Assembly: GCA_964625225.1 (NCBI GenBank) | Contig: CAZVAR010000001.1 | Span: 1-64,000 of the forward strand | DNA from: CAZVAR01 sp964625225 | Lineage (GTDB): Bacteria; Pseudomonadota; Alphaproteobacteria; JAJUGE01 | Length of the DNA stretch: 64,000 nt | Direction: 5' to 3' | Shown: positions 17,200-26,018 of the stretch, in pieces | Numbering within the stretch: position 1 is the stretch's first letter | How the letters are laid out: each line of letters starts with the position of its first letter | Made by a program: the position numbers and the translations under genes | The notes under the pieces: model-generated | Told to the model about the DNA's origin: nothing | Seen by the model: only the letters and a program-made list of their open reading frames with translations | The model's database searches: none

Positions 17200-18369
17200 A
17201 TGAAGGCCCTCGTCTGGCACGGCAAGAACGACATCCGCTACGACGAGGTGCCCGACCCCGGGATCGAGGAGGGACGCGACGCGATCGTCAAGGTATCAAG
17301 CTGTGCCATCTGCGGCTCCGACCTGCACCTCTATGACGGCTTCATGCCCGGCATGCGATCCGGTGACATCATGGGCCACGAGTTCATGGGCGAGGTCGTC
17401 GAGGTCGGCCGCGACAACAAGGCGCTCAAGGTCGGCGACCGGGTGGTCGTCCCGTTCACGATCATCTGCGGGGAGTGCGATCAGTGCCGGCGCGGCAATT
17501 TCTCCGTGTGTGAGTGCTCGAACCGCAACAGGAGGGTCGCCGACAAACTCTTCGGACACGCCACCGCCGGGCTGTTCGGCTATACGCATCTCACGGGGGG
17601 CTATCCGGGCGGCCAGGCCGAGTATGTGCGCGTGCCCTTCGCGGATAGAACGCACATCAAGATTCCGGACGGGCTCACCGACGAGCAAGTGCTGTTCCTC
17701 GGCGACATCTTCCCCACTGGCTGGCAGGCGGTCGTCCAGTGCGACATCGAACCGACCGACACCGTGGCGATCTGGGGTGCCGGCCCGGTCGGACAGATGG
17801 CGATCCGCAGCGCCATTCTGCTGGGTGCGCGGCAGGTGATCGCGATCGACCGGCTTCCCGAACGCCTCCCGATGGCGCGCGCCGGCGGGGCGGTCACCAT
17901 CGACTTCGACGAGGAAAGCGTCGTCGAGCGGCTGAACGACCTCACGAACGGCAAAGGCCCGGAAAAGTGTATCGACGCGGTCGGGATGGAGGCGCATGCA
18001 ACGGCGACGCTCGACTCGATCTACGACCGTGCCAAGCAAGCCATAATGATGGAGAGCGACCGACCGCACGTCCTGCGGGAGATGATCTACGTCTGTCGGC
18101 CGGCGGGCACGCTTTCTGTGCCGGGCGTCTATGGCGGCCTGATCGACAAGATCCCGTTCGGGACGGTGATGAACAAGGGTCTGACCATCCGCACCGGACA
18201 GACGCATGTGAATCGCTGGACCGACGATCTCCTGCGCCGCGTTCAAGAAGGTCAGATCGATCCGTCCTTCGTCATCACCCACCGGGTCGGCCTTGGACAA
18301 GGACCGGAGATGTACCGGACGTTCCGCGACAAGCAGGACGGTTGCATCAAGGTGGTGCTCAACCCCTGA
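17200..18369 (+). CDS. Zinc-dependent alcohol dehydrogenase, formaldehyde dehydrogenase-like
   Basis: A 389-residue medium-chain dehydrogenase. The catalytic zinc site is formed by [13 protein letters not shown] and GHEFMGEV. The structural zinc site is in [16 protein letters not shown]. The NAD-binding loop is [18 protein letters not shown] followed by the adenine-ribose Asp in [11 protein letters not shown]. The length and the insert after the structural zinc loop resemble the glutathione-independent formaldehyde dehydrogenase-like subgroup, which carries out NAD-dependent oxidation of small aldehydes or alcohols. It is followed 12 bp later by a small hydrophobic protein gene, an arrangement often seen for this subgroup. 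Confidence 0.85.
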   Translation: MKALVWHGKNDIRYDEVPDPGIEEGRDAIVKVSSCAICGSDLHLYDGFMPGMRSGDIMGHEFMGEVVEVGRDNKALKVGDRVVVPFTIICGECDQCRRGNFSVCECSNRNRRVADKLFGHATAGLFGYTHLTGGYPGGQAEYVRVPFADRTHIKIPDGLTDEQVLFLGDIFPTGWQAVVQCDIEPTDTVAIWGAGPVGQMAIRSAILLGARQVIAIDRLPERLPMARAGGAVTIDFDEESVVERLNDLTNGKGPEKCIDAVGMEAHATATLDSIYDRAKQAIMMESDRPHVLREMIYVCRPAGTLSVPGVYGGLIDKIPFGTVMNKGLTIRTGQTHVNRWTDDLLRRVQEGQIDPSFVITHRVGLGQGPEMYRTFRDKQDGCIKVVLNP

Positions 18370-18381
18370 CGAGGTGACACT

Positions 18382-18927
18382 ATGCAGCACCGAACCATGA
18401 GCACGGGGCGGGGTGCCCGGTCGAGCGCGTCGCCCGACGCAATGGCCCGCGGCCTCGGCTGGTTTTCGATCGCTCTGGGCCTGACACAGCTCGCCGCCCC
18501 GCGCGTACTGACCCGTGCGGTCGGCATGGAGGGATACGAGCCCGTGGTGCGCGCCTGCGGCATGCGCGAGATCACGACCGGGGTCGGCATCCTCGCCTCG
18601 CGCGACCCGACTCCCTGGCTCTGGGGCCGGGTCGCCGGCGATGCTCTCGATATCGTCGGCCTTGCGGCGGCGTGCCGGCGCGACAACCTCAGGAAAGGCA
18701 ATGTCGGCCTGGCCCTGGCGGCAGCCGCCGGGGTGACGGCGCTTGACATGGCGTGCGCGCAGCGTCTCCATGCCGGGGCGTCACGTCCGGCCCGGCCGAT
18801 CCCCGACTACAGCGACCGCAGCGGCTTTCCACGCCCGGCGGACGCGATGCGGGGCGCCGCACGCGACTTCGTGGCTCCGCGTGACATGCGCGCGCCGGAG
18901 GCGATGCGGCCCTACACGGTCGGATGA
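18382..18927 (+). CDS. Small membrane protein downstream of alcohol dehydrogenase (DUF4267-like)
   Basis: A 181-residue protein with about three or four hydrophobic stretches (GLGWFSIALGLTQLAAP, CGMREITTGVGILA, GDALDIVGLAAA, ALAAAAGVTALDMACA) and a hydrophilic Arg/Pro-rich tail. The pattern resembles small DUF4267-like or cyclase/dehydrase-associated membrane proteins found fused or adjacent to such dehydrogenases. It is 12 bp from the upstream stop, so the two are probably one transcript. Its function is unknown. Confidence 0.65.
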   Translation: MQHRTMSTGRGARSSASPDAMARGLGWFSIALGLTQLAAPRVLTRAVGMEGYEPVVRACGMREITTGVGILASRDPTPWLWGRVAGDALDIVGLAAACRRDNLRKGNVGLALAAAAGVTALDMACAQRLHAGASRPARPIPDYSDRSGFPRPADAMRGAARDFVAPRDMRAPEAMRPYTVG

Positions 18928-19048
18928 CGAGCCCGGCGAGGACTGCCGTCGCTCGACCTGCGCCGCCCCTCCGCACATGTAGACTCGTTCCTTCGAATGC
19001 GCGGCTCCGGTACGCTTCCTGAAAAGCCAGTTCAGGGGAGACGCCGGG

Positions 19049-20386
19049 ATGCTGACCGCCGCCGATAACGAGCTGCTTACCCGCACCGGGCCCGACACGC
19101 GCATGGGCCGCTTCTTTCGACGCTTCTGGCTGCCGGTCGCCCTGTCCGAGGAACTACCCGAGCCCGATGCTCCGCCCATTCGGCTGCGTGTCCTGGGCGA
19201 GGAGCTGGTCGCCTTCCGCGACACGGCCGGTCGGATCGGTCTGGTCGAGCCGCGCTGTCCGCATCGCGGTGCGCACCTCTTCTACGGCCGCAACGAGGAT
19301 TGCGGGCTGCGCTGCGTGTATCACGGCTGGAAGTTCGACGTGACCGGCAAGGCCGTGGACCTTCCCAACGTGCCGCCGGGTTCGTCGTATTACGAGAAGA
19401 TTCGGCTGAAGGCCTATCCCGCACGCGAGTTCGGTGACATCGTCTGGGCCTGGCTCGGCCCGCCGGAGCGGGTGCCGGAAGTGCCGGAACTGGAGTTCGG
19501 CACCCTGCCGCCGGCAAACCGCTTCGTCTCGAAGAAGCTCCAGGAATGCAATTGGGCGCAGGCGATCGAAGGAGCGCTCGACACGGCACATTTCTCCTTC
19601 CTGCACATGCCGGCGCCGAGCGTCGCGTCGAGCGCCAACCCCTACTCCTCCGTCGACGAAACGCGCATGCGCTGGATGCGCGACGACCCAATGCCCCGCT
19701 TCTCGATCCTCCAGCACGAGGTCGGCTTCGTCGTCGGCGGCGCCCGGCGCGCGGACGGCAACGACCTCTACTGGCGCACGACGCAGTTCATGCTGCCGGT
19801 CCACGCCACCACCCCGGCGACCATGCCGGGTGAGAATTATTTCGGCTATAGCTTTGTGCCGATCGATGACGAGTCCTGCTGGATCTACACCTATGTCTGG
19901 AACCCGGACCGGCCGATCGACGACGTCGAGCGTGCCAGCTTCCGTTCCGGCAAGGCGATCTTCTCCGAGGTCGGTCCCGACTATGTTCCGCTACGCAACC
20001 GGCGCAACGACTATCTGCTCGATCGTACCGACCAGAAGCACCACACCTATACCGGTATCCGCGGCGTCGCCGAGCAGGATGCGATGATCCAGGAGAGCCA
20101 GGGCCCGATCGTCGACCGCACCCGCGAGAACCTGACGGCCACCGATGCCGCCATCGTCCGCTTCCGCCGGATGGTTCTGAATGGTGCCAAGGCCCTCGCC
20201 GATGGCGTCGAGCCCGATGCTCCCTGGAAGCACCGAGCTTACTGTCTCCGCTCCGGAAGCTGGATCGCGGCGGAGGGCGTACCGTTCGAGGAGGTCATGA
20301 AGGAGCGCTTCGGCGACCCGATCGGGCGGGTGATGCGAGGCGCACGGCCGGTGGACACCGGATCGGCGCCGTCATCGTCCGGTTGA
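19049..20386 (+). CDS. Rieske 2Fe-2S aromatic ring-hydroxylating oxygenase alpha subunit
   Basis: A 445-residue Rieske non-heme iron oxygenase of the phthalate 4,5-dioxygenase-like group. The Rieske cluster ligands are Cys70/His72 (CPHRGAHL) and Cys89/His92 (CVYHGW). The catalytic domain carries the mononuclear iron motif in NWAQAIEGALDTAHFSFLH (two His and a nearby Asp). There is a ribosome site in TTCAGGGGAGACGCCGGG before the ATG. No reductase or ferredoxin gene is adjacent, so electron-transfer partners must be encoded elsewhere. Substrate unknown; aromatic carboxylate or ether demethylation are family options. Confidence 0.85.
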   Translation: MLTAADNELLTRTGPDTRMGRFFRRFWLPVALSEELPEPDAPPIRLRVLGEELVAFRDTAGRIGLVEPRCPHRGAHLFYGRNEDCGLRCVYHGWKFDVTGKAVDLPNVPPGSSYYEKIRLKAYPAREFGDIVWAWLGPPERVPEVPELEFGTLPPANRFVSKKLQECNWAQAIEGALDTAHFSFLHMPAPSVASSANPYSSVDETRMRWMRDDPMPRFSILQHEVGFVVGGARRADGNDLYWRTTQFMLPVHATTPATMPGENYFGYSFVPIDDESCWIYTYVWNPDRPIDDVERASFRSGKAIFSEVGPDYVPLRNRRNDYLLDRTDQKHHTYTGIRGVAEQDAMIQESQGPIVDRTRENLTATDAAIVRFRRMVLNGAKALADGVEPDAPWKHRAYCLRSGSWIAAEGVPFEEVMKERFGDPIGRVMRGARPVDTGSAPSSSG

Positions 20387-20836
20387 GACGGCCAGCTCTC
20401 GACTTCCGACCCGGCCTCTCCCGAACCGCCGTCTGCCCGATGGTCCGCTCGGCAGGTGGCGGCCGCGATACCGGTGTCCCGCCCTGAAGCGGGCCGCTGG
20501 AGGCGGTGCGACGGCAGGCCTGGATGGCATGGGTCATGCTGCCGGTTGCGGCCGCTCCGGTCCACGCCCGGCAGGATCGGCGGAGTCGCTCCACCGAGGA
20601 GGTGGAACGCGTCCTCGACGGCATCGAGCAAGGCGTGGCAGGGGCGTTCCACGGAGGCGGCCATGCGCGGCTCCTTGCCCGGTCGGACGATTGCGTGGTC
20701 GACGAGGCAACCGGGCTTATGGACCCGGACGCAGTAACGGCGACGATGAGGAACGCCCGGATCCTCGGGCCGATGCGGGGTGCGCGGGTCGAAAGACGGC
20801 CCGCGCTGCCCCGTCCGACGATCCCTGGCGCGCGAG
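20387..20836. other. 450-bp region without a recognisable gene
   Basis: Lies between the end of the Rieske oxygenase gene and the end of the convergent MFS gene. Open frames exist on both strands because of high G+C, but none has a recognisable domain or convincing start. One plus-strand frame (about 20590-20800) looks protein-like in composition and could be a decayed gene, but I cannot name a family. Confidence 0.5.
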
Positions 20837-22093
20837 TTACGCCGGCGCCGCGGCCGGCTGACGCCGGGTCCGCAGCCAGCTCACCGCCAGCAACGCGACG
20901 GCCAGCAGCAGGATCGAGTACCAGTTGAGCGGATGCCAGCCCAGCCTCTCGTGCAGGAAGCCCGCCAGGAAGCTCGCGGTGGCGGTGGTGCCGAAGATGA
21001 GGAAGTCGTTCATCGCCTGGGCCTTGCCGCGCTCGTTGGGCCGATAGCAGGTCGTCACCAGCGCCGTCGCGCCGATGAAGAGGAAGTTCCAGCCGACACC
21101 GTTCAGCGTCAGACTGATGCGGAAATGCCATTCCGACACGCCCGCCAGCGCGGCCGCAATACCGGCCAGGAAGATGGCAATCCCGGCGAACATCACGTTG
21201 AGCGTGCCGTACCGGGTGATGAGATGGCCCGTGAAGAAGGAGGGTACGAACATTCCCAGCACGTGCAGGAGAATCACCCAATGCGCCTCCGCGTGCGGCA
21301 GACCACAGGCGACGATGGCCAGCGGCGAGGCGCTCATCACGAAGGACATCGTCCCGAAGGCGACCATCCCGGCGATGACCGCGACGATGAAGCGTGGCTG
21401 GGCGGCGATCTTCCGCAGCGGGCGCGGAGGCGACGCATCAACGACGTTCGTGGCGCTGCCGGCCGCCGCCTCCATCGGCGGAAAGCGGATGAAGGAGAGG
21501 ATGGTGAACACGACGGCGTGCACGCCCACCATCCCGGCATAGGTGCCGAGATAGAGCGGCACCCAAAGGTCATGGGTCCATCTCACCAGGCTCGGACCGA
21601 TGATCCCGGCCACGACGCCGCCGGCGGTAACCCAGGAGATCGCCTTCGCGCGGTAGGCCGGCGGAGCCAGCTCCACCGCGGCGAAGCGGTACATCTGGAG
21701 GCTGGCGACCGCGTAGCCGAGGATCAGCCCGCCCAGGCACATCAGGATGAAATTGCCGGTGTACAGGCCCAGGCCGGTGACAGTCGCCCCCGCCATGCCG
21801 AAGACGGATCCCAGTCGGAAGCCGAAGCGCCGCCCCATGCGCTGCATGAGCCAGCCGGCCGGAAAGACCGAAAGCATCACGCCGAGATGCTGCAGGGTCA
21901 CCGGCAGGGTCGCCAGGTCCCGGAGCGGATAGAACGTCACCACCGCCAGGGCCGTGGCGGTGAACATCATCGTGTTGCCAGCCTGGCCGATCGCCTGGCA
22001 GCACGTGAGGAGAAACAGGTTGCGTCGCATGTACCCGTGCAGGACAGGCGCGTCGGCTGAGGGAGACGACGGTTTGGCAATACCGGATGGCAT
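20837..22093 (-). CDS. MFS transporter
   Basis: A 418-residue major facilitator superfamily permease with about 12 hydrophobic segments in two halves. The loop after helices 2-3 is RMGRRFGFRLGS (the GxxxDRxGRR-type signature), and TCYRPNERGKAQAMNDFLIFGTTA in the second half is a familiar MFS block where ERGKAQ precedes a helix. It belongs to the inner membrane and probably drives solute export or import by the proton gradient. The substrate cannot be inferred. It is convergent with the oxygenase gene and faces a degenerated region upstream. Confidence 0.82.
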   Translation of the reverse strand: MPSGIAKPSSPSADAPVLHGYMRRNLFLLTCCQAIGQAGNTMMFTATALAVVTFYPLRDLATLPVTLQHLGVMLSVFPAGWLMQRMGRRFGFRLGSVFGMAGATVTGLGLYTGNFILMCLGGLILGYAVASLQMYRFAAVELAPPAYRAKAISWVTAGGVVAGIIGPSLVRWTHDLWVPLYLGTYAGMVGVHAVVFTILSFIRFPPMEAAAGSATNVVDASPPRPLRKIAAQPRFIVAVIAGMVAFGTMSFVMSASPLAIVACGLPHAEAHWVILLHVLGMFVPSFFTGHLITRYGTLNVMFAGIAIFLAGIAAALAGVSEWHFRISLTLNGVGWNFLFIGATALVTTCYRPNERGKAQAMNDFLIFGTTATASFLAGFLHERLGWHPLNWYSILLLAVALLAVSWLRTRRQPAAAPA

Positions 22094-22281
22094 GAGCGGG
22101 CCCGTTAGCGGAAGGAAGCCGCCCGCAAGCTAGCATCCAGCTGACGCAAGGGGTAATTCCGAGACGACCGTCCCGCCGGCCGCGGCGCCGGGAACTCGCG
22201 CAACGGGCACCGCCGCAAGACCCTGAGGGCGAACGAGGACAAGGCCGGCATCGCGGACCCACGGGGGCCTGCCGCGGCTTC

Positions 22282-22790
22282 GTGCCGCAGCCGGTGCCCG
22301 AAGGCGAGACGCACGCCGACGGGCTGGACGGACCGATCCGCTCGCTGCGCGCCCGCGCCGTGGCGGTGCGGGAGCGCCATAGTCGCCTCGAGGTGCTGTA
22401 CGTGGTGTGGGTATCGCCCGACCCGGTCGGTCGGATACCCCGCTGCCGTGCTCGCGGCGGTACCCGAGGGGTGGAGCCGGCCGCTCCGGTGACGTTCTTC
22501 GACGCGCGGCGGATCGAGTTCCGCGAGGCGCCGCGGACGCGATGCGAGCCCGCGCAGCGGTTCGCAACGGGGCGATCTTTACCGTGTCGGTGCCGGTCAC
22601 GGACGACCACCGATCCGTGCCGCGAAGTGCGGCGGCTTCTGGCGACGGCCCGACGGCGCGCCTGTCGACGTCGCCGACGAGAACGGTCCGACCGTGCCGC
22701 CCGGCGAGGATGGCGTTGCTCCTGTACCCTTGGGCCTCCGCCCCTGTCCGGAGCGGCCGGCGCGGGGTCGAGGACCGTCGGATGCCGTTC
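22282..22790 (+). pseudogene. Decayed hybrid histidine kinase remnant (ATPase plus receiver)
   Basis: No intact gene fills 22094-22794, but the plus strand carries scattered histidine kinase signatures in shifting frames. They are RAVAVRERHSRLEV, then in another frame a GVGIA box (about 22410) like the DTGxGIA ATP-binding motif, IEFRE in the place of the F box, and GAIFTVSVPV (about 22570-22600) like the kinase C-terminus. Further on, ARMALLLYPW resembles the first helix of a receiver domain. The order matches NahK-type PAS-kinase-receiver proteins. Several frameshifts are needed to join them, so this is a tentative call of an old pseudogene. Confidence 0.35.
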
Positions 22791-22794
22791 GGCA

Positions 22795-23502
22795 TTACAG
22801 GAGCCGGTAGATCGGATCCGGGATGTAGAAGCTGCGTCGATTGAACACCACGCCGGCCAGGTGAGCGCCGCGCGCGCGCAGCCGGTCGCGCAGATCCTCG
22901 ATGACCGGCACCCGGGTGGATTCGGCTTCCACGACGAGCACGACCGCATCCATCATGTTGGATACCGCCAGTCCGTCGACCGAGTGGCTCGAAGCCGGAG
23001 AATCGACCACCGTGAAATTGACCGTGTCGCGGAGCTCCTCCCAGAAGGAGGGGCGGTTCGTGACCTGCGCCGACTGCCCCTCGGCGAGCGCGAACCGGTT
23101 GAACCGGCTGACGACGAGCCGGGTCGAGCCGATCCGATGAAAGGTCATCAGGGGGCCGCGCGGGAGGGTGACCCGATCCTGCAGATCCGCCTCCGAGACG
23201 AGGCGCCAGAGTGCACCGGGATCGAAGCCGAGGTCGAGAGCGTCGCCGACGCTGAGCGAGCGTTCGCGCTCCTCGACATTCTTGAAGAATTCGTACTGCC
23301 CCTCCGTTTCGGTATTCAGGTCCAGCAGCAGCACGTCTTCTGGAGAGTGGAGCGAGACGACCCGGGCAAATTCGCGGGCGATCGTCGAGACCCCTTCCCC
23401 GCGCTGCGCCGACACGAACTGAAGAATCCGACCTCGCGGCCCGTTCAGCGGCGGATTCAGCACGGCGAACAGCCGCACCATCTCGTCGAACAAGGAAATC
23501 AT
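22795..23502 (-). CDS. CpsD/CapB-like P-loop protein of polysaccharide export, degenerate Walker A
   Basis: A 235-residue protein of the bacterial tyrosine kinase / MinD-like ATPase fold that normally pairs with a Wzz/GumC co-polymerase. The Walker A loop reads SAQRGEGVSTIAREFA: the invariant Lys of GEGKST is Val. The Walker A' motif VLLLDLNTE and Walker B TVVDSPAS are present. There is no Tyr-rich C-terminal tail. It lies 14 bp after the GumC-like gene, so it should partner with it. Loss of the lysine suggests it does not hydrolyse ATP and acts as a structural or regulatory partner. Similar degenerate members occur in proteobacterial exopolysaccharide loci. Confidence 0.75.
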   Translation of the reverse strand: MISLFDEMVRLFAVLNPPLNGPRGRILQFVSAQRGEGVSTIAREFARVVSLHSPEDVLLLDLNTETEGQYEFFKNVEERERSLSVGDALDLGFDPGALWRLVSEADLQDRVTLPRGPLMTFHRIGSTRLVVSRFNRFALAEGQSAQVTNRPSFWEELRDTVNFTVVDSPASSHSVDGLAVSNMMDAVVLVVEAESTRVPVIEDLRDRLRARGAHLAGVVFNRRSFYIPDPIYRLL

Positions 23503-23516
23503 TGCCCCGTGACCTC

Positions 23517-25163
23517 TCAGAAGCTGCCGCCGAGTCCGCGCTGGGTACGGCGGCGGCGCACCGGCAAAGCGAACCGTCGGCGGTCGGGCCGGGCGCCCTC
23601 GCCGCTCGGCTCGGGGGCGGCCCCGACCTTGGTCGGGATCGCCACCAGGACCGGCAGGCCGAGCGCCCGCTCCGCTGCCTCGGGTGTCACGAGCGTCGTC
23701 CGGGTAAACTCGCGGAACAGAGCTGCGGCGAGTGCGGTCAGCAGGCCGACGAAGATGCCCAGCAGGATGATCATGGGCTGGAGATTGCGGCCTTCCGTCG
23801 GCGGAACGGCCTGCTCGATGATCCGAATGTTGGCGGCGTCCCGGCGATCGAGGTCTTCGAGGATGCGCGCTTCCTCGGCCTTGGAGGCATAGGCCTGATA
23901 CTGCTGCTCCAGAATCTGACGGTTGAGTGTCAGATCCTTATACTCCCGATCGAGCTCCTCGAGCTTGGTGATCCGTTGATCCATCGCGGCGAGCTGCTCG
24001 TCGAGCGAGGCCTGTCGCGCCTGCAAGGATTCCGCCTCGGCCCGCAGCCGGATCGCCTCCGTGGCGAGTTGCTCGTATACGGGATTGGGGCCGGTCCGGC
24101 GCGTCGCCGGCCGCCGGGCATCCTCCTCCATCAGGAACCGCTGGACCAAGGCGATCTGCTCGTTCACCTCCGTCACGAACCGGCTCGTTGGCGCGTACTT
24201 TGCCATGAGTTCGTTTCGCCGGAGCTGCAGTTCGAGCAACCGTGCCTTGGCGCTCTCGACGGCCGCGGTCGAGGTCGTCTCTGAGTAGAGCGGCACCGTT
24301 TTCGGGATTCCGGCCATGCTTCGGTTCAGATTGTCCAGCTGGGCCGTGACTTCCCGAAGCCGGCTGGCGGCGGTGCGTCGGTCGGTTTCGAGCTCGGCCT
24401 TGTTTCGCAGCAGCAATAGCTTCTGCTCGTCGAGCACGGTGATGTCGTTCTGCAGCTTGAAGGCTTCGAGGGCCTTGTCGGCCTCGGCGAGGCGCCGCGC
24501 GAAATCGTCCCGCTGCGCAATCAGAAACTCGGAGCCGCGCTGCCCATACACCTGCCGTCGGCTTTCCAGATAATTCTGCACCAGCAGATTGAGTGCATCG
24601 GCCGCGATCCGCGGGTCCGGATGGGCGAAGGCGAGATGGATGACGTTCGATTCCCGGACGGGTTCGATCTTGAGGTTGGTCGTGAACGCCTTCACAGCGG
24701 CATTGAGCCGTTCGCGCTGCTCGGCGGGACCATCGCTCTCTTTTGCTGCCAGCTTCGGATAAACGTTCTCGATCCCCAGCGTGTTCAGCACGGAGCGCTT
24801 GAGCTCGGGATTGCCCAGGATCTCGATCTCGGATCTGATGATCTGGGTGTTCTCGAGAGCGAGCGTCGGTCCGCCCTCTGGCCCCACCTGCGGCCGGAAG
24901 GTGTACTCCCGGCTCAGCAGAACGAGCAGACGTGAGGTTGCCGTGTACTTGGTGCTCGGTACGAACGATGCGAGAACTGCCAATATCAGCGTCACCAGGA
25001 ATGTGGTCAGCAGCAGCCGCTTCTCCTTGAAGAGGAGCGTCAGGAAATCACGCAGCCCGTAACGCGTGTTGACGACCGGCGGTCCGAGCCGCTGGTCGGA
25101 AACCAGCGCGAGATCCGCAGGACGGTCAGGCTCGCGCCTGGGATAGGTCAGAGACTTCGCCAC
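23517..25163 (-). CDS. GumC/Wzz-type polysaccharide co-polymerase
   Basis: A 548-residue inner-membrane protein of the GumC/Wzz family that controls chain length and links polymerisation to export. It has an N-terminal Wzz domain starting YGLRDFLTLLFKEKRLL with TM1 (about 50-70), a long periplasmic coiled-coil section (about 160-430, with DDFARRLAEADKALEAFK and later repeats of Glu/Gln-rich helices), and a second membrane helix near 460 (MIILLGIFVGLLTALAAAL) preceded by the proline-containing AVPPTEGRNLQP. It is divergent from the Wza-like gene and transcribed with the CpsD-like gene. No kinase domain is fused. Confidence 0.85.
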   Translation of the reverse strand: MAKSLTYPRREPDRPADLALVSDQRLGPPVVNTRYGLRDFLTLLFKEKRLLLTTFLVTLILAVLASFVPSTKYTATSRLLVLLSREYTFRPQVGPEGGPTLALENTQIIRSEIEILGNPELKRSVLNTLGIENVYPKLAAKESDGPAEQRERLNAAVKAFTTNLKIEPVRESNVIHLAFAHPDPRIAADALNLLVQNYLESRRQVYGQRGSEFLIAQRDDFARRLAEADKALEAFKLQNDITVLDEQKLLLLRNKAELETDRRTAASRLREVTAQLDNLNRSMAGIPKTVPLYSETTSTAAVESAKARLLELQLRRNELMAKYAPTSRFVTEVNEQIALVQRFLMEEDARRPATRRTGPNPVYEQLATEAIRLRAEAESLQARQASLDEQLAAMDQRITKLEELDREYKDLTLNRQILEQQYQAYASKAEEARILEDLDRRDAANIRIIEQAVPPTEGRNLQPMIILLGIFVGLLTALAAALFREFTRTTLVTPEAAERALGLPVLVAIPTKVGAAPEPSGEGARPDRRRFALPVRRRRTQRGLGGSF

Positions 25164-25311
25164 CGGGTTCCACCGCTTGGTGTTGCCGAAAGATCGACGG
25201 GTCGTTTGTGTCGCGCCCTCGCCCTATGGATACGATTCTTTCACAAAATTCGATAATGGTTCATTGATAAGGGAGACGAAATTCGAACGACAGGTGGGCC
25301 CTGATCGCCGC
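25164..25311. promoter_or_regulatory. Divergent promoter region of the exopolysaccharide export genes
   Basis: The 148 bp between the GumC-like and Wza-like genes includes a stretch at 25228-25285 that is much richer in A+T than its surroundings (with TTCACAAAATTCG, GATAATGG, TTGATAAGG). It is the natural place for two divergent promoters. I cannot assign exact -35 and -10 hexamers. Confidence 0.45.
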
Positions 25312-25998
25312 ATGATCCGCCTTCTCACTCTCGCGGTCGCGCTCGCCCTCGCGGCGTGCGCCAAGCAGCCGCCGCCCGAGATGCTCCTCCCGGAACGGTT
25401 CCAGGCTTGGGACGCCTCGCTCGAGGAGTACCGGATCCGTCCGGGCGACGAGCTCGACGTCCGGCTCATCCACAATCCGGAGTTCAGCGACCGCGTCGTC
25501 GTGACGCCGGACGGACAGATTTCGATGCCGCTGGTCGGCTTCGTCCCGGCTGCCGGCCGAACGCCGCGTGAATTGCAGGCCATGCTTCAGGCGCGGTTTC
25601 GGCGCGAGCTGCGTCAGCCCGATGTCAGCGTCATTCCACGCAGCTTCGCCCAGCAGCGGGTTTTCGTCGGGGGCGAGGTGGCGACCCCGGGTGTCTACGA
25701 TCTGCCGAGCCAGATCGGCGTGCTGCAGGCCGTAATCAGCGCCGGCGGGTTCCTGCCGACGGCCCGCGAGGACGGCGTGATTCTGATCCGCCGCACACCC
25801 GACAATCGTGCCGCCATGCGTGTCGTGAACGTGGAGGAGATTCTCGACCGGGGGGCGCTGCACGAAGACATACCGTTGCGACCGTTCGACGTCGTCTACG
25901 TCCCCCGATCCGGCATCGCCCAGGTCGGCTGGTTCGTGGATCAGTACATCCGTTCGATCCTGCCGCTCGAGCCGGGCATCAGCTATACCCTGAACTAG
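25312..25998 (+). CDS. Polysaccharide export outer membrane lipoprotein, Wza type
   Basis: A 228-residue lipoprotein with signal peptide MIRLLTLAVALALAAC, where the lipobox Cys is residue 16. A polysaccharide export (PES) domain follows (YRIRPGDELDVRLIHNPEFSDRVVVTPDGQISMPLVG, residues about 40-120). An SLBB domain then reads VFVGGEVATPGVYDLPSQIGVLQAVISAGGF. It should form the outer membrane translocon for the exopolysaccharide. ATG at 25312 is chosen because it starts the lipoprotein signal; an in-frame start 135 bases upstream would bury it. It is divergent from its co-polymerase and followed 20 bp later by the ligase/polymerase gene. Confidence 0.88.
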   Translation: MIRLLTLAVALALAACAKQPPPEMLLPERFQAWDASLEEYRIRPGDELDVRLIHNPEFSDRVVVTPDGQISMPLVGFVPAAGRTPRELQAMLQARFRRELRQPDVSVIPRSFAQQRVFVGGEVATPGVYDLPSQIGVLQAVISAGGFLPTAREDGVILIRRTPDNRAAMRVVNVEEILDRGALHEDIPLRPFDVVYVPRSGIAQVGWFVDQYIRSILPLEPGISYTLN

Positions 25999-26018
25999 CG
26001 ACCCGAGGCTGGCGTCCC

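Noticed and set aside
20506..20928. 140-codon open frame on the plus strand with a protein-like middle part
   Set aside because: No start with a ribosome site, overlap with the MFS gene end, and no recognisable family.
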